From: Hanleya hanleyi
Lineage: Eukaryota > Mollusca > Polyplacophora > Lepidopleurida > Hanleyidae
DNA length: 64,000 nucleotides
Assembly: GCA_036873755.1 (NCBI GenBank)
Contig: JAVTVY010025319.1
Span: 39,630 to 103,629 of the forward strand
Reading direction: 5' to 3'
The notes beneath the pieces are model-generated. The model searched no databases and was not told where the DNA came from. It saw nothing but the letters and a program-made list of their open reading frames with translations. Within the stretch, counting starts at the first letter, position 1. Each line of letters starts with the position of its first letter. Positions 46,203 through 56,052 of this stretch are shown in pieces. The position numbers and the translations under genes are program-made.

Positions 46203-47246
46203 TAAAGGCTCTTGAACAGACTCTCTGACAGCAAACAATAACAAATGTATGCCTTCATCCCAGTCTTTCTCAGTGTCAAAACAATATGTCCTAATCATGT
46301 TCTTTAATGTCTGGTGAAATCTTTCTAGTGCACCTTGGCTTTCTGGTTGGTATGCAGATGATTTGTACTGCTTTATTCCCAATTCATGCATGACTTGTTG
46401 AAAGATTCCTGACATGAAATTAGATCCCTGATCAGACTGAACAGACTGGGGTAGGCCGACAAGTGTGAAAAACTTACCTAAGGCCTTAACAATAGTTTTT
46501 GCCTTAATACTCCGTAAAGGAATGGCCTGAGGGAACCTGGTTGAAGCACACATGATTGTTAACATGTATTGATTGCCTGACTTTGTTTTTGGTAATGGAC
46601 CAACACAATCTATAATCACTCTACTAAAGGCTTCCCCAAATGCAGGGATTGGTTGTAGAGGGGCCTTTGGTATGGTTTGGTTAGGTTTTCTTACCATTTG
46701 ACATGTGTGGCATGACCTACAAAATTCCGTAACATCTTTCTTTAAATTTGGCCAATAGAAATGATTTAGAATTTTGTAGTATGTTTTGTTAACACCTAAA
46801 TGGCCTGAAAGAGGTGTTTCATGGGCTAATCTGAGGATGTCTAAACGATATGACTTTGGTACCACAATCTGACACTTAACTGCCCGCTCATCATCAGGTG
46901 ACACATCTGGCGGTCGCCATTTGCGCATAAGAACACCATTCTTACAAAAATAACACACAGGCTCTTGAGTTACATCACACTCATCTACTGCCCTGTCAAA
47001 CAACTTGGAAATATCCTTGTCACTATGCAGTTCATTAACCAGCTGTGATTTTGAAATGTTGTCATTAGAACATTCCAATTTGCTATCAAAATGTGGCTTA
47101 TCAGCCTCATCATTTAAACACACAAAGATGTCGGCCAAACAAACGTCATCGATGACGTCATCTTTAAGAGACTTTTCAGACTCCTCAGCCAATTTACTCA
47201 TGGCTCTAGTAACTGCACAAGGAGGATACAAACTTTGAATTTCGTC
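46203..47246 (-). CDS. Integrase, zinc-binding and catalytic domains, unit 1
   Basis: The frame follows directly, in the same frame, after a TAA that ends the protease part. Numbering from the first methionine: an acidic N-terminal lead, the zinc-binding H2C2 domain (H137, H144, C174, C177 in HETPLSGHLG and CRSCHTCQM), then the catalytic D208 (IIDCVGPL), D267 (VQSDQGSNF) and E303 (GALERFHQ), a D,D-35-E spacing. The domain joins the element's DNA to the host chromosome. It is cut after VQEPL by the 582-base insertion, so the last residues of the open frame (to 46047) are foreign. All catalytic residues are intact up to the break. Confidence 0.88.
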
Positions 47247-48216
47247 TTAAACTGGATCATGAATCGGATCCAAACAAGGCTTGTCAGTTACAATCGGGTT
47301 AACCCCGACCTTATCTCCCGCAAAATCATTGCCAAGAAGTAATTGAACACCCTCAAATGGTAAACTACTTTTAATTACAAGCGTCTAGTCCGTCATTCAT
47401 AATCCAGCCGTCGTCCATTAGAGAATATCCGCGTCCATAATCCAAAGACCTATTCCATTTCCATATAACAGTATTAGCACCAAATTCAAAGACAAAAGTA
47501 TACATAAACATAGGCTTGTTTCCTGCAAGAGAGAAGCGGTCAACAGTTTTCAATGATACCGGCAAGACATCATGATGTTCCAAAATATCAAATCCGTATC
47601 GCTGATCAGTATTCTTAATCCATAATATTCGTTATAGAGTCGTCATCTAAAAATGATGTACCTCAGCCACGCTTTGATTGTTACCCACCGTAACAGGTCC
47701 AGAAATCAAGTCGGAAGACAGATGAACGTTATGGAGCGGAACGGGTGTATAATTTACAGAATCTACCCCTTTAATCAGGACATTACTGCCTGCAGATGAA
47801 GAATCAGAAAACGGCAAAATATCTACCAGCAAAAGAGATTGGGACGCGCCCGTGTCTCGCAAAATCTTCACAGGAGTAGCATTAGAAAAATCACTTGAAA
47901 GTGACACAAAACCATTGTGGATAAATGGTTCAAAAATCTCCATAACAGGATTTGAAAAACTGTCAACCTTATCCTTGATAGAACTAATAGGAACAGTGTC
48001 CCTGGCCATCTTAACGTCATATAAACTATGAACGTCACCAACCTGCTTGGGTAAAGATCTTGAAGTGAGGAAACCACTGGGCTTTTGAAAGGCTTGATCT
48101 TGTTGTCTTCTTTTCAATCTAAAACAATCAGCCATTGAATGGCCGTCTCTCTTACAGTAGCTGCAAACGGGAGACTTATTTTGAGTGTTAAAAGTGGGCG
48201 ACTGAGACTTTGTGTT
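47247..48216 (-). pseudogene. Zinc knuckle and protease, unit 1, interrupted
   Basis: Starts right after the gag stop codon and stays in the gag frame. A zinc knuckle C-X2-C-X4-H-X4-C (CSYCKRDGHLMADC in unit 2; the corresponding bases in unit 1 differ at one site, ATGGCTGA preceded by GA) is followed by a linker and the retropepsin motif RDTGASQSLL. The reading frame breaks at 47681, where a 306-base fragment of the Penelope-like tail is inserted; the remaining 43 codons resume at 47375 and end at a TAA at 47247. The uninterrupted form can be seen in unit 2. Confidence 0.82.
47376..47681 (-). mobile_element. Penelope-like tail fragment inserted only in unit 1
   Basis: Comparison with unit 2 (54271-54285) gives the empty site: TACCTTTAA joined to TACCCACCG. 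The inserted piece is the non-coding tail of the Penelope-like family in minus orientation, beginning ACAAGCGTCTAGTCCGTCAT on the plus strand, and contains the short frame at 47371-47583. At most one base is duplicated at the site. Confidence 0.88.
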
Positions 48217-49344
48217 TTATCTTTGACCTTTGTAACTGGGGTTAAAAGTTTTAGGCCTTGAGAAAGAACTGGATTTGTTACCTGAGATGTTAGACTGGAA
48301 TGAACTTGGCTTAACAGCATTAACAAATGATAATTTGTGTGTCAGAGCATATTCATCAGCAAATCGGGCTGCTTCGTCTAAAGTGTTGGTATTCTTTTCA
48401 TCAAGAAATGTTCTAATATTACCATGGATACACCTTTTAAATTCCTCTACCAGCATAAGCTGTCTAAGGTTTTCAAAGTTGTTGTCAATTTTAACCGAAG
48501 CACACCACCTATCAAATAACTGTTCTTTTGAACGAGCAAATTCTACATGAGTCTGAGAGTTTTCGTTTTCACAAATACGAAACTTTTGTCTATAGGCTTC
48601 AGGAACTGATTCATAACCTTTAAGGATTAAATCCTTCACTATATCATAATTTGATGCTTGCTCTACCGTCAATTGAGTGTAAATGCCCCTTGCCTTTCCG
48701 ATCAAAACATTTTGAAGAAGTAAACTCCAATTTTCTTTTGGCCAGTTTAAATTTTCAGTAGTTTTCTCAAAATGCAGAAAATATTTATCAACTTCTTTTT
48801 CCTGAAATGGTGGGACGAGACGTATTTGACGAGCTGCATCAAATTTTGATTGTGATTGTACAGGTGCATGTGCAGGAGGACTTGTTCGCGACTGTAATTC
48901 CAAATGTTTTATTTCTAACTGAAACTGTCTTTCTTTCTCTTTCTCTCTTTCCTCTTTTTCTAACTTTTCTCTCTCTAACTGAAACTGTCTTTCTTTCTCT
49001 TCTCTTTCTCTCTCTCTCTCTAATGCTCTTTCTTGCTCTCTTTCCTTTAATTCTAGCTTTTCTCTCTCTAATTCTAATTTCTTTAATTCTAGCTGATTTT
49101 GCAATTCTAATTTCTTTATTTCCAAATAATCAGCTGTTTCCTCATTTAAATCAAAATCACTTTCATCCCAAAGTTGTTTGCCAACAAAATGTTTAATAAT
49201 GAGTTTCTTAATTTCTTGCTTTCTCCAAGATGTTTTAACTTTAATTTGTAGGAATTTACACAGCGCGAACAAATCCTCTTTGCGTAGTTCGTCAAATTCC
49301 TCCTGACTAGGCTTTGAAGCAAACTGTGCTGGGTCAAATAACAT
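48217..49344 (-). CDS. Gag protein, unit 1
   Basis: A 375-residue structural protein that would form the virus-like particle. It begins MLFDPAQFASKPSQEEFDEL with a helix-extension-helix (SAP-like) N-terminus, then a strongly charged coiled coil from about residue 75 to 155 (repeats of ELKKLELEREKLE and REREREEKERQ), then a capsid-like part with RLVPPFQEKEVDKYFLHFEK, WPKENWSLLLQNVLIGKA and FEFARSKEQLFDRWC-type segments, which is typical of Ty3/Gypsy and related Gag domains. It ends YKGQR followed by TAA, and the zinc knuckle follows in the same frame. The plus-strand 129-codon frame opposite it is only the shadow of the coiled coil. Confidence 0.85.
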   Translation of the reverse strand: MLFDPAQFASKPSQEEFDELRKEDLFALCKFLQIKVKTSWRKQEIKKLIIKHFVGKQLWDESDFDLNEETADYLEIKKLELQNQLELKKLELEREKLELKEREQERALEREREREEKERQFQLEREKLEKEEREKEKERQFQLEIKHLELQSRTSPPAHAPVQSQSKFDAARQIRLVPPFQEKEVDKYFLHFEKTTENLNWPKENWSLLLQNVLIGKARGIYTQLTVEQASNYDIVKDLILKGYESVPEAYRQKFRICENENSQTHVEFARSKEQLFDRWCASVKIDNNFENLRQLMLVEEFKRCIHGNIRTFLDEKNTNTLDEAARFADEYALTHKLSFVNAVKPSSFQSNISGNKSSSFSRPKTFNPSYKGQR

Positions 49345-49430
49345 GCTGATAATATACCACTCCTCGACTTCACAAATTCAGACAATGTATCAATTTGGCA
49401 CTATGTTGCAAAGCTTGTATGTAAACGAAG

Positions 49431-49448
49431 CTCGCGGGCAGGCCCCCA
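49431..49448 (-). promoter_or_regulatory. Possible primer-binding site, unit 1
   Basis: Five bases inside the LTR end the minus strand reads TGGGGGCCTGCCCGCGAG. The leading TGG is required to pair with a tRNA 3' CCA, and TGGGGGC matches the start of tRNA-Pro-type sites, but the rest does not, so the primer tRNA is uncertain. Confidence 0.4.
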
Positions 49449-49453
49449 ATTTC

Positions 49454-50243
49454 TGTTACGTCTAAACGATAATAAAAAAAACGCAACAGAAAGCTTTTAT
49501 GAAATCGAGGATTAACAATCAAATATTTATTTACAATACTAAAATCATATACAAATTAAGTTAGGTCAATACAACAAATAAATGAGAAATATAGTCTTAC
49601 TGTTCAATGCTATACCGGTGTATCTCTCAGAGTCCGTACTAACGTGCAAATCTCTATACAGTCCGTGCCGACGTGCAGAAATCGCGTTCCTGTATTTTAA
49701 TAGTCCACACAGCTCGGCTGTTGTCCAGTTTCCGTCATTTCAATCACGTAGATAAAACAGCGGTCAAACACACAAGAGTAATCCAACAGGAATATACAAT
49801 CCAGCAGTCAGTAATCTCAGGCAAAGGTAATGTCCAGTAGCACAATCTAATGCACCCACATAGAAGCCGTTTGAATCTCTTCCTCGATTACTGAACGTCC
49901 GGCTATTTATACTCTATCGGGCATTCGAGATTATTCTATCAAATCAAGAAACTTCCACCGGTACAGCAATGACGTATGATTTTAACCCAGATACGATCAC
50001 AACCGCTTCTAGAAAGCTCCAAATAATTAACCCACAAAACAGTATGTATACAAGCGTATAGATGTACAGATGGCGCTGTGTAGATGTGTAGATGGCGCTG
50101 TGACCCAATTACCATCATCATACGGGTCTCTTCCTATATCGGCCATTTTAATTATGATAAATCGGTCACGACTCACATAATACGTAGCTCTATTATTCTA
50201 GAAATGTCCACAGTGTCTAATTTTATACTGCAATACCATGACA
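49454..50243 (-). repeat. LTR 2 (shared: 5' LTR of unit 1 and 3' LTR of unit 2)
   Basis: 790 bases with the same TG...CA ends as LTR 1. It is nearly identical to LTR 3 over the 610 bases available but clearly diverged from LTR 1 (for example the stretch CCTCGATTACTGAACGTCCG at 49882 versus a different version at 42940). A single LTR between two internal regions shows a tandem structure and not two separate insertions. Confidence 0.87.
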
Positions 50244-50254
50244 CCTCCCCTCTT
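50244..50254 (-). promoter_or_regulatory. Polypurine tract, unit 2
   Basis: AAGAGGGGAGG on the minus strand beside the LTR start, with small changes from the unit 1 version. Confidence 0.65.
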
Positions 50255-50306
50255 AAAAAAGAAGAAAGTTTCAAACTTGGAACTTTCTTGACAATTCAAA
50301 ACATTA

Positions 50307-50927
50307 TTACAAAACAAAATCTATATTACAACAGCAAAAATGTTGACAAACATATGTACATTGTATGCGAGACAAACAATCAGCAATCAAATTGTCCTTG
50401 CCCTTAATATGTCTGATTTCAATATTGTATTCTTGTAACACCAAACTCCATCTCAACAATCTTTGATTTTTGTTTTTCATCTTACTTATGAAAGCAAGTA
50501 GATTGTGATCACTGAATACAGTAATTGGCAACGATGAAGAAGTAACATAAACATCAAAATGTTGTAAAGCCAATATCATTGCCAAACTTTCTTTCTCATT
50601 TGTAGAATAATTTCTCTGATGTTTGTCAAATTTACGTGAAAAATAACATATTGGGTGATCTACACCATCTTTACCTTCTTGTAACAAAACGGCACCAGCA
50701 GCAACATCACTAGCATCTACAGCCAGTTTAAAAGGTGAATCAAAATCTGGTGCTGAAAGAACTGGCGCGCTCTTGAGTATGGCTTTCAGTTTTTCAAAAG
50801 CTGATTCACATTTATCGGTCCAAACAAAAGTTACCCTCTTTTTTAAGAGTCGAGTTAAAGGCTCAGTAATATCTGAAAAATTTGGACAAAATTTCCTGTA
50901 GTAACCAGCCATACCCAAGAAATGCAT
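50307..50927 (-). CDS. RNase H domain, unit 2
   Basis: Same domain as in unit 1, with D71, E113 (here within NEKESLA) and D140 kept. Differences include P142L and V144A next to the last catalytic aspartate. The original stop TAA after CLSRI has changed to CAA, so the frame runs 18 codons further into the region before the LTR. It is separated from the reverse transcriptase by the same frameshift as unit 1. Confidence 0.83.
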   Translation of the reverse strand: MHFLGMAGYYRKFCPNFSDITEPLTRLLKKRVTFVWTDKCESAFEKLKAILKSAPVLSAPDFDSPFKLAVDASDVAAGAVLLQEGKDGVDHPICYFSRKFDKHQRNYSTNEKESLAMILALQHFDVYVTSSSLPITVFSDHNLLAFISKMKNKNQRLLRWSLVLQEYNIEIRHIKGKDNLIADCLSRIQCTYVCQHFCCCNIDFVL

Positions 50928-50976
50928 CAGTTGTCTCTTACATGTTGGTCTTGGAAATAGCGAGATAGCACTAACC

Positions 50977-52101
50977 TTAGCATCTACAGGTTTTACCCGA
51001 CCCTGACCTACAACATGACCACGTGCATGTCACACGTGCATGTCCAAATTCATTTTTTCCAAGGTTGACTGTCAACTTGGCGTCACTCAGCCGATTGAAC
51101 AGTGCGCGATTTCTCTGTAGATGATCTTCCCATGTATCGCTGTAGACATTGACGTCATCAATGTAAGTCTCACATCCTTCCAAACCGGAAGTAACACGGT
51201 TGATGAGACGCTGGAACGTTTCTGGAGAATTTTTCATTCCAAATGGCATAACTTTGTACTGGAACAGACCCTCCGAAGTGACGAATGCTGATATCACTTT
51301 CGCACGATCTGTAAGTGGAACTTGCCAAAATCCTTTCAGAAGATCAAACTTTGACACGAACTTGGCACTTCCCACTTTATCAATGCAATCGTCAATGCGT
51401 GAAATAGGGAATGTGCCTGTTTTGGTCAATGTGTTCACCTTTCTGTAGTCAGTACACATCCTGTAACCGCCATCTGGCTTTGGAACGAGGATACAAGGTG
51501 AACTCCAGTTACTATTACTTGGTTCAATGAAGTCATTGTTCAATAAATACTGAATCTCTGTTTTCAGGTAGTTTTGTTTAATGGGATTCAAACGATATGG
51601 GTGCTGCTTTACTGGATTAGAATCTCCGACATCGACGTCATGTGAAATTGTATCAGTCCGAGTAGGAATGTCGGAAAACAAATATTCATATTGACTGAGC
51701 AGAGTTCGAAGTTCTTCCTGACGCGCTGGTTCAAGATGACACAACTTGGAATCCAAATTAAGTAGAATGTCAGAGTTCTGTAATTTCGCCGCTGTCATGG
51801 GCTCTTCACGAGTTTCATTATTATCAGGGTCAGAACTAACTACACTTACAGGGTGTACAGTACTGTTAGTGCTATCTCTGTCTATGTATAACTTTAACAT
51901 ATTTACATGACATAACCGTTTGTTTTTACGCCTGTCAGGAGTCTGAATTACATAATTAAGGTCACTTAATTTCTTTTCAATGACATAAGGACCATAATAT
52001 CTAGCCTTAAGTGGATTACCAGGAATAGGCAGAAAAGCCAGTACCTTCTCACCAGGTTTGAAACTTCGTTTAAGGACACGTTTATCACAGGATATTTTCA
52101 T
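50977..52101 (-). CDS. Integrase C-terminal domain plus reverse transcriptase, unit 2
   Basis: Copy of 44074-45195 with one extra codon (DVGDSN in place of DVGSN) and about a dozen replacements, all in the first 230 residues, including H60N, H140Y, P143S, K180T and S211G; the catalytic half is identical. The same CATGCACGTG duplication ends the frame early. The clustering of differences on one side is discussed in the findings. Confidence 0.86.
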   Translation of the reverse strand: MKISCDKRVLKRSFKPGEKVLAFLPIPGNPLKARYYGPYVIEKKLSDLNYVIQTPDRRKNKRLCHVNMLKLYIDRDSTNSTVHPVSVVSSDPDNNETREEPMTAAKLQNSDILLNLDSKLCHLEPARQEELRTLLSQYEYLFSDIPTRTDTISHDVDVGDSNPVKQHPYRLNPIKQNYLKTEIQYLLNNDFIEPSNSNWSSPCILVPKPDGGYRMCTDYRKVNTLTKTGTFPISRIDDCIDKVGSAKFVSKFDLLKGFWQVPLTDRAKVISAFVTSEGLFQYKVMPFGMKNSPETFQRLINRVTSGLEGCETYIDDVNVYSDTWEDHLQRNRALFNRLSDAKLTVNLGKNEFGHARVTCTWSCCRSGSGKTCRC

Positions 52102-52328
52102 TACAAGCGTCTAGTCCGTCATTCATAATCCAGCCGTCGTCCATTAGAGAATATCCGCGTCCATAATCCAAAGACCTATTCCATTTTCCATATAACAGTA
52201 TATAAGTCTTTGGATTATGGACGCGGATATTCTCTAATGGACGACGGCTAGATTATGAATGACGGACTAGACGCTGGTAATTAGCACCAAATTTTAAGAT
52301 TTTCATATCTTTTATCTTATATGATAAG
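52102..52328. repeat. Hairpin insertion in the integrase gene, unit 2
   Basis: Identical in position and sequence to the hairpin at 45196-45422 (offset 6906), so it was present before the units were duplicated. Confidence 0.8.
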
Positions 52329-52522
52329 ATTTTCATATCTTTTTGTGCTGACTTTAAATTTGACATAGCCAAATCGCATGCTTTGGTCAACCTGGTGCGA
52401 AAGTCCGACACATGTTGTAAGAGACTACATGAGTCAAGATCACTGTCTAGGAACTTTTCCTTTAGCAGTTTAAGTGGTCCTCTAACTGTATGACGAAAGA
52501 CTAATTCAAATGGACTGAAGCC
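52329..52522 (-). pseudogene. Integrase core, C-terminal segment, unit 2
   Basis: Identical in protein sequence to the unit 1 segment at 45423-45616, between the same two insertions. Confidence 0.8.
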
Positions 52523-52526
52523 TAAA

Positions 52527-53108
52527 TTACAACACATATAAGGGAAGTGGGAAGAGGTGCCGACATACTGACTGCGTCATATGACTTTACAGAATAGCCT
52601 TCTGGTAAACCTATTCTAAAGCACATACCAAGAATCTAACGATTCGTGATATGTGTTGTATCTCAGGTACGCTTTTATTGTACCTGTTCATGTGGCAACT
52701 TGGATGATATGACCACACGGCCCCTAGCACCGGCATAAGCGGTATTAGATACAAATCTAGAGAGCTATGATGGAAATGCTCTGACAACTCGTATACTGGT
52801 AATTGGTGAGCTGTTTCGCTGTGACAACTCGTACATTGGCGATTGGTGAGCTGTATCGTCGTCAGATGTAAATGACGGCAATTAACACAAAAGACTAGTC
52901 TGTAAGGCCCGATGTCGACCCAGCATCAACTTCTCACAAATGCCAACATATATCAAAGACCAAAAGGTCTGTACAGGTGGCGGGCCTCGGGGATGAAACG
53001 TCCACCAGCAGAATCTCGCCATATACAGGTAAAAATTACAACACATATAAGGGAAGTGGGAAGAGGTGCCGACATACTGACTGCGTCATATGACTTCACA
53101 GAATAGTC
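52527..53108. mobile_element. 582-bp insertion with terminal direct repeats, unit 2
   Basis: Same insertion as 45621-46202, in the same place, with the same flanking TAAA (52523-52526, 53109-53112). It differs at only a few bases, such as TTGTACCTG for TTGCACCTG. Confidence 0.78.
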
Positions 53109-54152
53109 TAAAGGCTCTTGAACAGACTCTCTGACAGCAAACAATAACAAATGTATGCCTTCATCCCAGTCTTTCTCAGTGTCAAAACAATATGTCCTAA
53201 TCATGTTCTTTAATATCTGGTGAAATCTTTCTAGTGCACCTTGGCTTTCTGGTTGGTATGCAGATGATTTGTACTGCTTTATTCCCAATTCATGCATGAC
53301 TTGTTGAAAGATTCCTGACATGAAATTAGATCCCTGATCAGACTGAACAGACTGGGGTAGGCCGACAAGTGTGAAAAACTTACCTAAGGCCTTAACAATA
53401 GTTTTTGCCTTAATACTCCGTAAAGGAATGGCCTGAGGGAACCTGGTTGAAGCACACATGATTGTTAACATGTATTGATTGCCTGACTTTGTTTTTGGTA
53501 ATGGACCAACACAATCTATAATCACTCTACTAAAGGCTTCCCCAAATGCAGGGATTGGTTGTAGAGGGGCCTTTGGTATGGTTTGGTTAGGTTTTCTTAC
53601 CATTTGACATGTGTGGCATGACCTACAAAATTCCGTAACATCTTTCTTTAAATTTGGCCAATAGAAATGATTTAGAATTTTGTAGTATGTTTTGTTAACA
53701 CCTAAATGGCCTGAAAGAGGTGTTTCATGGGCTAATCTGAGGATGTCTAAACGATATGACTTTGGTACCACAATCTGACACTTAACTGCCCGCTCATCAT
53801 CAGGTGACACATCTGGCGGTCGCCATTTGCGCATAAGAACACCATTCTTACAAAAATAACACACAGGCTCTTGAGTTACATCACACTCATCTACTGCCCT
53901 GTCAAACAACTTGGAAATATCCTTGTCACTATGCAGTTCATTAACCAGCTGTGATTTTGAAATGTTGTCATTAGAACATTCCAATTTGCTATCAAAATGT
54001 GGCTTATCAGCCTCATCATTTAAACACACAAAGATGTCGGCCAAACAAACGTCATCGATGACGTCATCTTTAAGAGACTTTTCAGACTCCTCAGCCAATT
54101 TACTCATGGCTCTAGTAACTGCACAAGGAGGATACAAACTTTGAATTTCGTC
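53109..54152 (-). CDS. Integrase, zinc-binding and catalytic domains, unit 2
   Basis: As in unit 1, with a single replacement (T308I) in the helix after the catalytic glutamate E303. H137, H144, C174, C177, D208 and D267 are present. Cut at VQEPL by the same insertion. The frame upstream of the first methionine opens directly after the TAA at 54153. Confidence 0.87.
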
Positions 54153-54815
54153 TTAAACTGGATCATGAATCGGATCCAAACAAGGCTTGTCAGTTACAAT
54201 CGGGTTAACCCCGACCTTATCTCCCGCAAAATCATTGCCAAGAAGTAATTGAACACCCTCAAATGGTAAACTACCTTTAATACCCACCGTAACAGGTCCA
54301 GAAATCAAGTCGGAAGACAGATGAACGTTATGGAGCGGAACGGGTGTATAATTTACAGAATCTACCCCTTTAATCAGGACATTACTGCCTGCAGATGAAG
54401 AATCAGAAAACGGCAAAATATCTACCAGCAAAAGAGATTGGGACGCGCCCGTGTCTCGCAAAATCTTCACAGGAGTAGCATTAGAAAAATCACTTGAAAG
54501 TGACACAAAACCATTGTGGATAAATGGTTCAAAAATCTCCATAACAGGATTTGAAAAACTGTCAACCTTATCCTTGATAGAACTAATAGGAACAGTGTCC
54601 CTGGCCATCTTAACGTCATATAAACTATGAACGTCACCAACCTGCTTGGGTAAAGATCTTGAAGTGAGGAAACCACTGGGCTTTTGAAAGGCTTGATCTT
54701 GTTGTCTTCTTTTCAATCTAAAACAATCAGCCATTAAATGGCCGTCTCTCTTACAGTAGCTGCAAACGGGAGACTTATTTTGAGTGTTAAAAGTGGGCGA
54801 CTGAGACTTTGTGTT
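54153..54815 (-). CDS. Zinc knuckle and protease, unit 2
   Basis: The uninterrupted version of this part. Immediately after the gag TAA the frame continues to the CCHC zinc knuckle (CSYCKRDGHLMADC), which binds the element's RNA, then a linker of about 75 residues and the aspartic protease with the active-site triad in ILRDTGASQSLL (D94 counted from the internal methionine). The domain ends with a FAGDKVGVNPIV stretch and a TAA, and integrase follows in the same frame. The first ATG (54734) lies inside the zinc knuckle, so it cannot be the natural start; translation must come from gag by stop-codon readthrough, or the stop is a mutation. Confidence 0.85.
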   Translation of the reverse strand, partial: NTKSQSPTFNTQNKSPVCSYCKRDGHLMADCFRLKRRQQDQAFQKPSGFLTSRSLPKQVGDVHSLYDVKMARDTVPISSIKDKVDSFSNPVMEIFEPFIHNGFVSLSSDFSNATPVKILRDTGASQSLLLVDILPFSDSSSAGSNVLIKGVDSVNYTPVPLHNVHLSSDLISGPVTVGIKGSLPFEGVQLLLGNDFAGDKVGVNPIVTDKPCLDPIHDPV

Positions 54816-55943
54816 TTATCTTTGACCTTTGTAACTGGGGTTAAAAGTTTTAGGCCTTGAGAAAGAACTGGATTTGTTACCTGAGATGTTAGACTGGAAT
54901 GAACTTGGCTTAACAGCATTAACAAATGATAATTTGTGTGTCAGAGCATATTCATCAGCAAATCGGGCTGCTTCGTCTAAAGTGTTGGTATTCTTTTCAT
55001 CAAGAAATGTTCTAATATTACCATGGATACACCTTTTAAATTCCTCTACCAGCATAAGCTGTCTAAGGTTTTCAAAGTTGTTGTCAATTTTAACCGAAGC
55101 ACACCACCTATCAAATAACTGTTCTTTTGAACGAGCAAATTCTACATGAGTCTGAGAGTTTTCGTTTTCACAAATACGAAACTTTTGTCTATAGGCTTCA
55201 GGAACTGATTCATAACCTTTAAGGATTAAATCCTTCACTATATCATAATTTGATGCTTGCTCTACCGTCAATTGAGTGTAAATGCCCCTTGCCTTTCCGA
55301 TCAAAACATTTTGAAGAAGTAAACTCCAATTTTCTTTTGGCCAGTTTAAATTTTCAGTAGTTTTCTCAAAATGCAGAAAATATTTATCAACTTCTTTTTC
55401 CTGAAATGGTGGGACGAGACGTATTTGACGAGCTGCATCAAATTTTGATTGTGATTGTACAGGTGCATGTGCAGGAGGACTTGTTCGCGACTGTAATTCC
55501 AAATGTTTTATTTCTAACTGAAACTGTCTTTCTTTCTCTTTCTCTCTTTCCTCTTTTTCTAACTTTTCTCTCTCTAACTGAAACTGTCTTTCTTTCTCTT
55601 CTCTTTCTCTCTCTCTCTCTAATGCTCTTTCTTGCTCTCTTTCCTTTAATTCTAGCTTTTCTCTCTCTAATTCTAATTTCTTTAATTCTAGCTGATTTTG
55701 CAATTCTAATTTCTTTATTTCCAAATAATCAGCTGTTTCCTCATTTAAATCAAAATGACTATCATCCCAAAGTTGTTTGCCAACAAAATGTTTAATAATG
55801 AGTTTCTTAATTTCTTGCTTTCTCCAAGATGTTTTAACTTTAATTTGTAGGAATTTACACAGCGCGAACAAATCCTCTTTGCGTAGTTCGTCAAATTCCT
55901 CCTGACTAGGCTTTGAAGCAAACTGTGCTGGGTCAAATAACAT
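54816..55943 (-). CDS. Gag protein, unit 2
   Basis: Same 375-residue protein as unit 1 with only two replacements (E61D and D63H in WDESDFD), so the gag ends of the two units are almost identical. N-terminal SAP-like segment, charged coiled coil, capsid-like domain and the YKGQR-TAA end are all conserved. Confidence 0.85.
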   Translation of the reverse strand: MLFDPAQFASKPSQEEFDELRKEDLFALCKFLQIKVKTSWRKQEIKKLIIKHFVGKQLWDDSHFDLNEETADYLEIKKLELQNQLELKKLELEREKLELKEREQERALEREREREEKERQFQLEREKLEKEEREKEKERQFQLEIKHLELQSRTSPPAHAPVQSQSKFDAARQIRLVPPFQEKEVDKYFLHFEKTTENLNWPKENWSLLLQNVLIGKARGIYTQLTVEQASNYDIVKDLILKGYESVPEAYRQKFRICENENSQTHVEFARSKEQLFDRWCASVKIDNNFENLRQLMLVEEFKRCIHGNIRTFLDEKNTNTLDEAARFADEYALTHKLSFVNAVKPSSFQSNISGNKSSSFSRPKTFNPSYKGQR

Positions 55944-56029
55944 GCTGATAATATACCACTCCTCGACTTCACAAATTCAGACAATGTATCAATTTGGAAC
56001 TATGTTGCAAAGCTTGTATGTAAACGAAG

Positions 56030-56047
56030 CTCGCGGGCAGGCCCCCA
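56030..56047 (-). promoter_or_regulatory. Possible primer-binding site, unit 2
   Basis: Same TGGGGGCCTGCCCGCGAG at the same distance from the LTR as in unit 1. Confidence 0.4.
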
Positions 56048-56052
56048 ATTTC

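Noticed and set aside
48807..49196. 129-codon plus-strand frame, also at 55406-55795
   Set aside because: Antisense shadow of the gag coiled coil (leucine/serine/phenylalanine runs opposite K/E-rich codons).
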